Assembly (NCBI RefSeq): GCF_030268205.1
Contig: NZ_BSQF01000001.1
Coordinates: 540,649-604,648 of the forward strand
Source of the DNA: Allomuricauda sp. NBRC 101325
Lineage (GTDB): Bacteria; Bacteroidota; Bacteroidia; Flavobacteriales; Flavobacteriaceae
DNA: 64,000 nt
Direction of reading: 5' to 3'
Shown: positions 27,856 to 36,123 of the stretch, piece by piece
Layout of the letters: each line of letters starts with the position of its first letter
How positions within the stretch are numbered: position 1 is the first letter of the stretch
Notes under the pieces: model-generated
The model's database searches: none
What the model was told of the DNA's origin: nothing
The model's input: the letters and a program-made list of their open reading frames with translations, nothing else
Made by a program: the position numbers and the translations under genes

Positions 27856-28863
27856 TTAAAGTACTTGGAATCCGTGGGCATATGGGTCATCATCATCTAT
27901 GATGATATTATTGTATCCTGTTACTTGTGCCCACCCTTGAATACTGGGCACAATGGCCAATTTATCTCCTAAGGTGGTTTCTGTCTCGACCTTACCCACA
28001 AACTTGCTTCCGATGAAGCTTTCGTGAATGTATGGCTCTCCCACTTTTAATTTGCCTTTGCTGTACAGTTGGGCCATCCGAGCCGAAGTTCCTGTTCCAC
28101 ATGGGGAGCGGTCTATCGCCTTGTCACCATAAAAAACAGCATTTCTACCTGACGAGGTTGCATCCAAAGGTTCCCCCGTCCACATCATATGGCTTACATC
28201 CCGAATGGTCTGATTTTCAGGGTGGATGAACATATCGGGATATTTCTCGTTGATAGCCTTTCGCACCACTTGCGAAAACAAAATAATTTGTCCTGCTGTG
28301 AAATCTTGCAAGCCCGAAAAATTCTTTTGTGGATCAACAATGGCGTAGTAATTTCCGCCATAGGCCACATCAAAAGTCAATTCTCCCAATTCTGGACAAT
28401 CGATGGTCAAATTTTCGGCTGCCAAGTACGATTTTACATTCACCAATCGTACCCAATCCACTTTTTTGCCCGTTTGTTGGTATTCAATTTCCACCAATCC
28501 CGCAGGGGCTTCCATCTTGATTTTACCATGTGTTTTTGGCGTAATCAATCCCTCCTCGATGGCTACGGTAATGGTGCCAATCGTGCCATGACCGCACATG
28601 GGCAAACATCCCGAGGTTTCAATAAATAGAATGGAAAAATCATTTTCGGGATCATGGGGTGGAAACAAAATACTCCCACTCATCATATCGTGACCCCGAG
28701 GTTCAAACATCAATCCTTTACGAATCCAATCAAATTCCTTTAGGAAATGCTGGCGTTTATCGCTCATATTGGCTCCAAAAAGGTTCGGACCTCCACCTGC
28801 AACCACTCGCACTGGATTGCCGCAGGTATGTGCATCTACACAAAAAAATGTTTTTCTGGCCAC
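27856..28863 (-). CDS. 4-hydroxyproline 2-epimerase (proline racemase family)
   Basis: A 335-residue enzyme. Both catalytic cysteines are present: Cys90 in MCGHGTIG and Cys255 in DRSPCGTGTS. Two cysteines indicate an epimerase or racemase rather than trans-3-hydroxyproline dehydratase, which lacks one. It would convert trans-4-hydroxy-L-proline to cis-4-hydroxy-D-proline, the first step of bacterial hydroxyproline breakdown. No signal peptide, so cytoplasmic. It lies 18 bases after the semialdehyde dehydrogenase gene. The neighbours argue against a plain proline racemase. Confidence 0.92.
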   Translation of the reverse strand: MARKTFFCVDAHTCGNPVRVVAGGGPNLFGANMSDKRQHFLKEFDWIRKGLMFEPRGHDMMSGSILFPPHDPENDFSILFIETSGCLPMCGHGTIGTITVAIEEGLITPKTHGKIKMEAPAGLVEIEYQQTGKKVDWVRLVNVKSYLAAENLTIDCPELGELTFDVAYGGNYYAIVDPQKNFSGLQDFTAGQIILFSQVVRKAINEKYPDMFIHPENQTIRDVSHMMWTGEPLDATSSGRNAVFYGDKAIDRSPCGTGTSARMAQLYSKGKLKVGEPYIHESFIGSKFVGKVETETTLGDKLAIVPSIQGWAQVTGYNNIIIDDDDPYAHGFQVL

Positions 28864-28881
28864 TCGCGTTTCTTTACTTGA

Positions 28882-30405
28882 CTATTTTCTTAAATGTTCT
28901 GGCAATAAATCCAATGGGAACGATTGGTAACTCACCGGTCGCACCCATCTTTTTATAGCATGGACTCCCACTGCTGTAAACCTTGAATCGGTCGAAGCAG
29001 GATACGGTCCTCCATGCTGCATGGATGGACAAACCTCAACGCCTGTTGGCACACCATTATAAATAATTCGTCCCACTCTATTTTGAAGCGCATCTACGAT
29101 TTCTGCAATATCCAACGCATCATTATCTTCTGCAATCAAGGTGCCTGTCAACTGACCTTCCAATTGTTCAATCACTTGAAGTAATTCCGCTTCATCCTTG
29201 CATTGAACCACCAATGAAAAAGGTCCAAAAACTTCTTGGTGCAATTTGGTGTTTTTCAAAAATTCGGTTCCTGAAACGGTCGCTACAGCAGAAGCAGCAT
29301 AATTGGGATCTAAATCACCCTCCAATTGGCCAACAACCTCAACTCCACTTTGTGAAGTAACACTTTCGCCCTTGCTTACATATCCCGATTTGATATTGGG
29401 ATGCAACATACATTGTGCATCCAAAGCGATGGTTTCCTTAGCCAATTCATTTATGAATGCTTGGGTATTTTCATCTTTTACAGTCAACAACAAACCTGGA
29501 TTGGTACAGAATTGCCCTGTACCCAAGGTAATGGAACCTGCATAGGTCTTTGCAATACCACTTCCGCGCTTTGCAATCGCATTTGGTGTGATGACGACAG
29601 GGTTGATACTTCCCATTTCAGCAAAAACAGGAATTGGCTCTGGTCTTTTGGCCGCTAAATCGAATAACGCACGACCTCCAGTTATGCTTCCCGTAAAACC
29701 AACGGCCTTTATTTTTGGGTGGCTTACCAAATCCACACCAGCCTGAATTCCTCCATTGATGCTTGAGAACGCACCTTTTGGCATTCCTGTTTTTTCAGCG
29801 GCTTTTACAATGGCCGAGGCGACCAATTCTGATGTTCCAGCATGCATCGGGTGGGATTTTACCACTACGGGGCATCCAGCAGCCAACGCACTTGCGGTAT
29901 CTCCTCCAGCGGTTGAGTAAGCCAATGGGAAATTACTGGCCCCAAAAACGGCAACTGGCCCCAAAGGAATCATGGTTTTGCGCAAATCGTCTTTAGGAAT
30001 TGGTTTTCTGTCTGGTTCAGCAGCATCAAAGGTGTTTTCTCGCCAATCTTCGTTGGCCACCAAAGTTGCAAATGATCGCAACTGGTTCATGGTTCGTCCT
30101 CTCTCGCCAATGGCTCTCCCCTCGGGCAAACCTGATTCCATGCAATAGGTATCCAACAATTCTTGATCCAAGGCCAAAATTTCATCGGCAATGGCATTCA
30201 AAAACTCAGCTCTTTTGGCACCTGGTAATTTTCGAAATGTTTTAAAGGCATCCCATGCCGAAGTTACCGCCAATTCGATTTCTTCAGATGAGGCCTCCAC
30301 AAAAGTGGTTTCGTTTTGAATATTCAATTTGGGATTGATGGTCTTGAACTCCACACTCCCCTTTGCACTAAACTCTCCTGCTATACAGTTTTTACCTGTA
30401 ATCAT
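28882..30405 (-). CDS. 2,5-dioxovalerate (alpha-ketoglutarate semialdehyde) dehydrogenase
   Basis: A 507-residue NAD(P)-dependent aldehyde dehydrogenase with catalytic Cys300 (GTGQFCTNPG), general base Glu263 (FAEMGSINPV) and the cofactor segment FGASNFPLAYS near 154-164. AEMGSINPV and TNPG are typical of the alpha-ketoglutarate semialdehyde subgroup. It makes alpha-ketoglutarate, the last step of hydroxyproline (and of oxidative pentose) catabolism. It overlaps the deaminase gene by 4 bases, indicating translational coupling. Confidence 0.9.
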   Translation of the reverse strand: MITGKNCIAGEFSAKGSVEFKTINPKLNIQNETTFVEASSEEIELAVTSAWDAFKTFRKLPGAKRAEFLNAIADEILALDQELLDTYCMESGLPEGRAIGERGRTMNQLRSFATLVANEDWRENTFDAAEPDRKPIPKDDLRKTMIPLGPVAVFGASNFPLAYSTAGGDTASALAAGCPVVVKSHPMHAGTSELVASAIVKAAEKTGMPKGAFSSINGGIQAGVDLVSHPKIKAVGFTGSITGGRALFDLAAKRPEPIPVFAEMGSINPVVITPNAIAKRGSGIAKTYAGSITLGTGQFCTNPGLLLTVKDENTQAFINELAKETIALDAQCMLHPNIKSGYVSKGESVTSQSGVEVVGQLEGDLDPNYAASAVATVSGTEFLKNTKLHQEVFGPFSLVVQCKDEAELLQVIEQLEGQLTGTLIAEDNDALDIAEIVDALQNRVGRIIYNGVPTGVEVCPSMQHGGPYPASTDSRFTAVGVHAIKRWVRPVSYQSFPLDLLPEHLRK

Positions 30406-31325
30406 GCTAAACTTGTTAAATTCTTATAATCTGGTAGTTCGGGTCTGTTTTTCATGGCGTTGTCTATCACACCCAATACGCGTTCCCTTTCTGCTCCTTG
30501 CAATGGCAAACGAGGTGCTCTTACATGCTCTGTTCCAATTCCTGTGGCAACCTCGGCCAATTTAATGTTCTGTACCAATTGTGGGTTGATGTCCAACTCC
30601 AACAATGGAATGAACCACTTATAAATTTCTAGGGCTTCTTGAATTTTACCTGCTTTTACCAATTCGTAGATGGCAACGGTTTCGGCAGGATAGGCACAAA
30701 CAAGTCCTGCTACCCAACCATCGGCACCGATCACCAAACTTTCCATTCCGAGGGTATCCACTCCAGTAAATACCTTCAAACGGTCTCCAAAACGATTTTG
30801 GAAACGAATCACATTAGTGATATCCCTTGTGGATTCTTTGATGGCCTGAATATTTTCACACTCCAAAAGTTCTTCCATCATATCCAGGGTCACTTCAATT
30901 TTGTAATCTACGGGGTTGTTGTAGATCATGATGGGCAAGGAAACACTATTGGCAATGGCCTTGAAATAAGTGACAGTTTCGTAATCTGTTGCCTTGTAAC
31001 GCATCGGAGGAAGCACCATTAAACCTTTGGCGCCCACCTTTTCGGCATTTTGGGCCACTTCGATGGCTTCCTTAGTGCTCTGCTCGGCTATATTGATGAT
31101 GACAGGAACTTTTCCCTCCACAATATCCAAAGAGGTTTTGATCAAGATTTCCTTTTCCTGTTTGGTCAACGTACTGGCTTCACCCAAGGTTCCGCCTAAA
31201 ATAATACCGTGAACCCCAGCGTCCAATTGCGCTTTGATGTTCTTTTCGAACATAACCAAGTCCAGTTCGTCCTCACTTGTAAATTTTGTGGTTACGGCTG
31301 GCATAACCCCTTCCCATGTAATCAT
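30402..31325 (-). CDS. DapA-family aldolase/deaminase, probable 1-pyrroline-4-hydroxy-2-carboxylate deaminase
   Basis: A 307-residue TIM-barrel protein of the dihydrodipicolinate synthase family with GGTLGEAST (44-52), catalytic Tyr135 (MIYNNP) and Schiff-base Lys163 (AIKEST). Its operon with a hydroxyproline epimerase and alpha-ketoglutarate semialdehyde dehydrogenase points to the deaminase of 4-hydroxyproline breakdown, which makes alpha-ketoglutarate semialdehyde. DapA itself is unlikely because no lysine genes are near. It is the first gene of the operon, with a TATTTTTG promoter box 20-27 bases upstream of its ATG. Confidence 0.88.
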   Translation of the reverse strand: MITWEGVMPAVTTKFTSEDELDLVMFEKNIKAQLDAGVHGIILGGTLGEASTLTKQEKEILIKTSLDIVEGKVPVIINIAEQSTKEAIEVAQNAEKVGAKGLMVLPPMRYKATDYETVTYFKAIANSVSLPIMIYNNPVDYKIEVTLDMMEELLECENIQAIKESTRDITNVIRFQNRFGDRLKVFTGVDTLGMESLVIGADGWVAGLVCAYPAETVAIYELVKAGKIQEALEIYKWFIPLLELDINPQLVQNIKLAEVATGIGTEHVRAPRLPLQGAERERVLGVIDNAMKNRPELPDYKNLTSLA

Positions 31326-31344
31326 GATGTTATCTATTTTACTA

Positions 31345-31352
31345 CAAAAATA
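31345..31352 (-). promoter_or_regulatory. -7 box of the hydroxyproline/glycosidase operon
   Basis: TATTTTTG on the minus strand matches TAnnTTTG close to the first gene. The -33 part is poor (TTTCTG), as expected for a promoter that needs an activator; the divergent AraC gene is the obvious candidate. Confidence 0.5.
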
Positions 31353-31455
31353 GGGGACGAAAACTCAGAAATGCCGCTTTTTATTAGCTTATATTGATAT
31401 TATATTACCCCATAAATTGAATTTGATGGTTTTTGTGATGATATTTGTATAATCA

Positions 31456-32298
31456 ATGAAAGTACTTCCTTTTAAAATTCCGAAACCCAGTGATGAGGCC
31501 CTGGTCTACCAAATAGACCATGAACGGATATTTTATGACCATTTGCACCAACATGAGGAAATACAGATCAGTTACATCGCCAAAGGTTCTGGTTCGTTGG
31601 TAGTTGCTGATTCAATCTCTGATTACCAAGAGGGGGATGTTTTGGTCATCGGTGGGTTTGTACCCCATGCTTTTAAAAGTGATGCTTCGGCATCGTCCAA
31701 ATCCATAATGCACACCTTGTTTTTTGACATCAATTCCTTTGGAAAGGATTTTTTTGGCATTACTGACCTTGCATCGACCAAAGAGTTCTTTAAAAAATCG
31801 GAAATGGGCATTCGGGTGGTCTCCAATAAAGAAGTGATCATTGAAGCTTTCCGAAAATTGAAATCACAGAACAAAGTAGAGCAGATTGCCACCTTGTTAT
31901 TGGTGATCAGCGAAATCATGAAAGCGCAGACCCAACCTTTATCTTCTTTTGTGTACCGAAAAACATTTTCGGACGATGAGGGCAAACGCATGAACGATGT
32001 TTTTAAACACGCCATGGAAAAATTCAACGAGCCCATTGAACTGGATGAAATTGCGCAGGTGGCCAACATGAGCAAGAATGCTTTTTGCCGATATTTTAAA
32101 AGACGTACCAACAAGACTTTTTTTCAGTTCCTTATCGAAATTCGGATAGAAAATGCCTGCAAACTTATTTTAAGTCAACCTGAATTGGCCATTTCGGCGG
32201 TCTCAGACCAATGTGGTTTTAACAACATTGCCAATTTCAATCGGAAATTCAAGGAGTTGAAAGGCTGCTCGCCCACACAATTTCGCAGTAAATTTTAG
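31456..32298 (+). CDS. AraC family transcriptional regulator
   Basis: A 280-residue regulator with an N-terminal cupin sensor domain (about 20-130; HLHQHEEIQISYIAKGSGSLVV) and two C-terminal AraC helix-turn-helix motifs (about 190-280; ISAVSDQCGFNNIANFNRKFKELKGCSPTQFR region). It is divergent from the hydroxyproline operon across a 130-base gap and is the likely controller, sensing hydroxyproline, an intermediate or a sugar. The last 4 bases overlap the convergent S41 protease gene. Confidence 0.93.
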   Translation: MKVLPFKIPKPSDEALVYQIDHERIFYDHLHQHEEIQISYIAKGSGSLVVADSISDYQEGDVLVIGGFVPHAFKSDASASSKSIMHTLFFDINSFGKDFFGITDLASTKEFFKKSEMGIRVVSNKEVIIEAFRKLKSQNKVEQIATLLLVISEIMKAQTQPLSSFVYRKTFSDDEGKRMNDVFKHAMEKFNEPIELDEIAQVANMSKNAFCRYFKRRTNKTFFQFLIEIRIENACKLILSQPELAISAVSDQCGFNNIANFNRKFKELKGCSPTQFRSKF

Positions 32299-33944
32299 CT
32301 ATCCTTATGTACCAATTCCAAAGCTTTTTCGAGCACCTCGTCCTTACCTTCTTTTAATCCTTGGATGGTGGGGCGTACTTCCACATCTACTTTAACCCCT
32401 TTACGTTGGGTCTCTGTACCATCAGGATAAAAAATACCAATTCCCGAAATGGAAGTTTTAATGCCCCCACCCAGTTCCAAACTAGAGACATTGCCATCGG
32501 CACCTGCAGTTTGACTCCCTACAGTTACAACATTATCGGCTGTTTGAAGGGCCATGGTGGTAAACTCGGCATGACTTTGGGTAATTTCATTCACTAAAAG
32601 CACGACTTTCCCTGAATAAATTTCCTTGTTTTTAAAACTTCCACATTGCATGCCATCGCGCCATTTGAACCTCCCTGGATAATCGAGGTCAGGATACGTT
32701 ACCTTGAAAAAATCCCTTCGTTCCGGAACCAAATAATAAGCAATATGGTACATGGTTCCATTTGGATAATTTCTAATATCGAAAATAATGGCCTTAGTGT
32801 CTTTAAAACTTTCCATCATTTCCTCCACATCTTCCCTTTCCAACTTCCCCATGTTCACATAGCCAATATTGTTATCGAGCATTTTCCATTTTTCAGTCTC
32901 TTTGGGTAGGATTCCTTTAATAGAAAACAACGGGGCATCATACTGCTTTTTTTCTCCATTGGATTGAAAGGAAATGTTTTTAAAAGTGGGTTTTAAAGAG
33001 CGAATGATATCGTAACTCAAATTCCTGTATTTGCTTGCTGGATTGGATCCCCAAACCAAATCCATATGGTTTTTGATTATACTTTCCACAGGTACATTGT
33101 CGACCGCAAGGATAACATCCCCTTTTTTAATGGGAGATTTTTGCGCTATGGAATCATTATAAAATCCACGAACCACCAATTGTCCATCTATAAATTGAGT
33201 TTTAAAATTTGGGTAATAATAGTAAGTGCCTTTTGAGGTACTAAATCCCCCGTGGGCATCATCAATCTTTACCACTAATTTCTGAATGGCATCTTGAAAC
33301 TCCTTTTCGGTGGAGGCGGATTTTAATTGAGGGATGGAAGAATGCAACACTTCATCCCAAGGTTGGTCGGTTTGGTATTTGTATGGAAAAAAGTATTCCA
33401 CCACATTCCAATATTTGAAAGCAATCAACAACCTCATATTCGGGTTGGACCAGTCCAAATTCCTGTATTCAGGCTCATTTTTTAAGGCAATATTGCCTAC
33501 TTGTTTATAGGGCGAATCCACATAATGTTGATTACCCTGAAATCGGTTTTGTTCAATAAACTTTAGTTTATCGCTTAATTCTGGAGTAAAAACTTCTTTA
33601 TCGTTCAACCAAGAGAGGTCAAAGTTTTTATCAAAATAGTCTTGATCAGTGGCCTTGGAACATTTTTTACAAATAGGCACTTCTCCCAAGCCATCTATCC
33701 AATCCAAATAGATTTTGGAAAGATCTTCTTTGTTTTGGACTTGTTCCACTTTTGGAATCACTTCCAACAGTTGTTCGTCCCAATTGAACTTTCCCTTGGC
33801 CACTTGCGGATGATAATATTTTAAAAATCCCCAGATTTTTGCAGTGGTGGCAAGTTTTTGTGTTTCATTGAGTTGTGGGGTAGTTGCAAAGCAAACAGAT
33901 TGCGTTAATAGCAACCCGAAAAGGAAGACAATTTTGTTTACCAT
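32295..33944 (-). CDS. S41 family C-terminal-processing-type peptidase
   Basis: A 549-residue secreted protein with a signal peptide (about 1-20), a helical N-terminal region, a PDZ-like segment (about 255-310; SPIKKGDVILAVDNVPVES) and a tail-specific protease domain (about 340-540). The NEITQSHAEF segment has a serine at the place of the S41 nucleophile, and GSQTAGADGN lies where substrate-binding residues are expected. The family cuts C-termini in the envelope. It is monocistronic and convergent with the AraC gene; no role in the hydroxyproline locus can be deduced, although a peptidase there would fit. Confidence 0.85.
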   Translation of the reverse strand: MVNKIVFLFGLLLTQSVCFATTPQLNETQKLATTAKIWGFLKYYHPQVAKGKFNWDEQLLEVIPKVEQVQNKEDLSKIYLDWIDGLGEVPICKKCSKATDQDYFDKNFDLSWLNDKEVFTPELSDKLKFIEQNRFQGNQHYVDSPYKQVGNIALKNEPEYRNLDWSNPNMRLLIAFKYWNVVEYFFPYKYQTDQPWDEVLHSSIPQLKSASTEKEFQDAIQKLVVKIDDAHGGFSTSKGTYYYYPNFKTQFIDGQLVVRGFYNDSIAQKSPIKKGDVILAVDNVPVESIIKNHMDLVWGSNPASKYRNLSYDIIRSLKPTFKNISFQSNGEKKQYDAPLFSIKGILPKETEKWKMLDNNIGYVNMGKLEREDVEEMMESFKDTKAIIFDIRNYPNGTMYHIAYYLVPERRDFFKVTYPDLDYPGRFKWRDGMQCGSFKNKEIYSGKVVLLVNEITQSHAEFTTMALQTADNVVTVGSQTAGADGNVSSLELGGGIKTSISGIGIFYPDGTETQRKGVKVDVEVRPTIQGLKEGKDEVLEKALELVHKDS

Positions 33945-34148
33945 GATGATTTGATTAGCGTTTGGATTTCAATATAACCTTCATTCTTTCAGACACCTAC
34001 AAACCCTGTTCACATTTAAGAACATTTAACGCAAAACCAGTCAATTTTAAGTAAGCTTTAATATTTGATACTGAACCGAGTAGCAAAAAGTCCCTTCATC
34101 CGAAAAAAGCACAGTCAAACGTTAGAAAAAACATAAAACCCAGTATTA

Positions 34149-34180
34149 TTGGGAATTACGGTTTGCTTGCCTTACCTTTG
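34149..34180 (+). promoter_or_regulatory. promoter of the proline operon
   Basis: TTG at 34149-34151 and TACCTTTG at 34173-34180, spacer 21 bases, fit the Bacteroidota consensus. The expected start of transcription is at about 34185-34188. The gap from 33945 to here holds no gene that I can support. Confidence 0.6.
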
Positions 34181-34187
34181 TACCGCG

Positions 34188-34289
34188 ATGAAAATCAAAC
34201 TCCACGAGAGAAAAAATAGTCGAATCCTAAGTTTTAACTATCTGGTATTCCGAAACCAATCAGATAAGTTCATACCTCCTACTTTTTAA
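34188..34289 (+). CDS. possible 33-residue leader peptide of the proline operon
   Basis: ATG at 34188 opens a 33-codon frame that ends IPPTF-stop. It begins at, or within a few bases of, the predicted transcription start, so the message would be leaderless. Two consecutive proline codons stand three codons before the stop, and CCCTTTTAAGGG (a perfect palindrome) and the small hairpin GGATT-TTTC-AATCC follow before the GNAT start at 34416. The layout resembles an amino-acid attenuator but is not proof; the peptide is also arginine-rich. Confidence 0.35.
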   Translation: MKIKLHERKNSRILSFNYLVFRNQSDKFIPPTF

Positions 34290-34415
34290 TCAACCACCCT
34301 TTTAAGGGGATTGTTTTCATGGAAATTTCAGGATTTTTCAATCCGTGATTTATCCATACCCATTGTTTTTACCCATAATCTAAAATCAACATTAATTATC
34401 GTCCAAGACAAAAAC

Positions 34416-34859
34416 ATGGTCATCAAAACCTACGATGCCTATACACGACTATCAACCATGGAGGCCAATAGGTTCGCCAACTTCCTTTTTGAGCACCAAG
34501 AAGGAAAAAAAGCGACCAAAACAGCCATTAGAAAAGCCATTCAATATTCCACCAAGGATATTCCCGGATTGGGGGGCTACGTTTTTTCGATGGAGGACAA
34601 AGATGATATTTTGGGACTTGCCGTAGTGAACAAAACTGGAATGGGAGATTATATCCCTGAGAACTTTTTGGTCTTTTTCGTGGTACATCGCAAGTATCGG
34701 GACCAAGGTATCGAACAAAAATTACTGGAGTACACGCTTCAATATTGCAAGGGCGATGTTGCCATTCATATTACAGGTAACAACCAATGCCCCAACAAGC
34801 AATTTTTTGAAGCCTACGGGTTCAACGAAACCCATACCGAAATGAGATTGAACAGATAA
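34416..34859 (+). CDS. GNAT family acetyltransferase-like protein
   Basis: A 147-residue protein with the GNAT fold: strand-helix pattern, FFVVHRKYRDQGIEQKLLEY at about 83-102 (a Q/R-x-x-G-x-G/A-like acetyl-CoA loop, here RDQGIE) and the NKQFFEAYGFNET ending typical of the family. A longer frame begins at 34311, but the ATG at 34416 fits the domain. A GNAT gene heads many Bacteroidota arginine/proline clusters. The substrate is unknown; it could be an amino-acid N-acetyltransferase. First main gene of the operon, 8 bases before the bS21-like gene. Confidence 0.65.
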   Translation: MVIKTYDAYTRLSTMEANRFANFLFEHQEGKKATKTAIRKAIQYSTKDIPGLGGYVFSMEDKDDILGLAVVNKTGMGDYIPENFLVFFVVHRKYRDQGIEQKLLEYTLQYCKGDVAIHITGNNQCPNKQFFEAYGFNETHTEMRLNR

Positions 34860-34867
34860 AACATCAT

Positions 34868-35065
34868 ATGCTAAAAATTGAAGTAAAACCCGGAGAGAGT
34901 ATCGAACGCGCCCTGAAGCGCTACAAACGAAAGTACAGAAACACCAAACGTTTGGACCAAATTAGGGATAGGCAGGAGTATACCAAAAAATCCGTGGCAA
35001 AAAGAAAAACATTAAAAAAAGCACAATACAAAGAACAGTTCCTGAATGATCAGGAAAATATTTAA
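34868..35065 (+). CDS. 30S ribosomal protein bS21-like protein
   Basis: A 65-residue, strongly basic protein that fits bS21 end to end: a short strand (MLKIEVKPGESIERALKRYKRK start) and two Lys/Arg-rich helices. bS21 sits near the anti-Shine-Dalgarno end of 16S rRNA. The normal rpsU of Flavobacteriia usually lies by the tuf/tRNA region and has a strong SD; here the gene is inside a proline operon and the 20 bases before the ATG have no SD. It may therefore be a second, divergent bS21. Confidence 0.72.
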   Translation: MLKIEVKPGESIERALKRYKRKYRNTKRLDQIRDRQEYTKKSVAKRKTLKKAQYKEQFLNDQENI

Positions 35066-35094
35066 TAATCAAAAACTCTATTATCAACAACAAA

Positions 35095-35286
35095 ATGAAA
35101 CTTTCAAAAATTAAAAGGGAAACCAAATATGAAAAACGCTACAGTGTTACCATGGGCGAATTGACCACCCAGGTAACCTACATAAAGCAGTACATTCTGG
35201 GCCTCCCTTTCCGTACGTTGCACAAGTACCGTGAAACCTACTACGGAGAGGTAAAGGATTGCGCAGACTGTAATTTGTTTATCTAA
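35095..35286 (+). CDS. small conserved-looking protein with C-terminal CxxC, not recognised
   Basis: A 63-residue basic protein, rich in Tyr, Lys and Arg, ending in KDCADCNLFI, so Cys56 and Cys59 form a CxxC pair that could bind metal or undergo redox change. The frame fills the space between the bS21-like gene (29 bases before) and proC (27 bases after) on the operon strand, and its codon use looks like that of its neighbours, which is why I call it a gene. No family known to me. Confidence 0.55.
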   Translation: MKLSKIKRETKYEKRYSVTMGELTTQVTYIKQYILGLPFRTLHKYRETYYGEVKDCADCNLFI

Positions 35287-35313
35287 AAATTGATCACCCT
35301 TTAAAATTTTAAA

Positions 35314-36120
35314 ATGAAAGTATTGGTTATTGGTGCAGGTAACATGGGACTTACCTATGCCACAGGAATGTCCAAATCCAAATTGCTGAAAAAACGCAAC
35401 ATCATGGTTTTGGACAAATCAAAAGAAAAATTGGAAGAGGTGGGCAAAATCGCCCATTTCGATGCCATAGATAAATTGGAAGATTGCGTGCCTCAGGCCG
35501 ACATTATCTTTTTGGCCGTAAAACCCTATCACGCAGAAGAGCTCTTCCAACGCATGAAAAAACTGGTAAACCCAGAACAATTGTTCATATCCATAATGGC
35601 AGGGGTCACTATCAACTATATCCAAGAATCACTTGGCATTAAAAAAGTGGTACGGGCCATGCCGAATTTGCCCGCGCAGGTCGGCAAAGGTTTGACCAGT
35701 TATGTTTCTTCAGAAGAGGTTTCCCGTTTGGAACTTTTTATGGTGGAAGGACTTTTGGACACCACAGGAAAATCGCTTCGCGTAAAAAATGAAAAATTCA
35801 TCGATGCCTCCACTGGAATTTCAGGAAGTGGGCCAGCTTATGTATTTTATTTTATGCAGAGTATGATGGAAGCTGCCCTTCAAATGGGATTCTCCGAGAA
35901 CGTATCCAAAGTTTTGGTAAGTCAAACCTTTACGGGTGCCGTGGAGCTTTTCAACCAGAACAATCTTACTCCAGATACATGGATGGAAAGAGTGGCCTCC
36001 AAAGGTGGAACCACCCGAGCCGCTTTGGACTCGATGGAAGACAACAACGTAAACGAATTAATTAAAGAAGCGGCCTTTGCTGCATTTAACAGAGCCGTAG
36101 AACTAGGCGAAGAATACTAA
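35314..36120 (+). CDS. proC: pyrroline-5-carboxylate reductase
   Basis: A 268-residue NAD(P)H-dependent reductase, last step of proline synthesis. N-terminal Rossmann motif GAGNMG (7-12), the AVKPY segment near 68-72, and the family signature SGSGPAYVFYFMQSMMEAALQMG at about residues 170-192. The C-terminal part dimerises. Full length; 3 bases before proB. Confidence 0.96.
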   Translation: MKVLVIGAGNMGLTYATGMSKSKLLKKRNIMVLDKSKEKLEEVGKIAHFDAIDKLEDCVPQADIIFLAVKPYHAEELFQRMKKLVNPEQLFISIMAGVTINYIQESLGIKKVVRAMPNLPAQVGKGLTSYVSSEEVSRLELFMVEGLLDTTGKSLRVKNEKFIDASTGISGSGPAYVFYFMQSMMEAALQMGFSENVSKVLVSQTFTGAVELFNQNNLTPDTWMERVASKGGTTRAALDSMEDNNVNELIKEAAFAAFNRAVELGEEY

Positions 36121-36123
36121 ATC

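Noticed and set aside
27859..28863. Proline racemase or trans-3-hydroxyproline dehydratase as the function
   Set aside because: Both catalytic cysteines argue against the dehydratase, and adjacent hydroxyproline-pathway genes argue against proline racemase.
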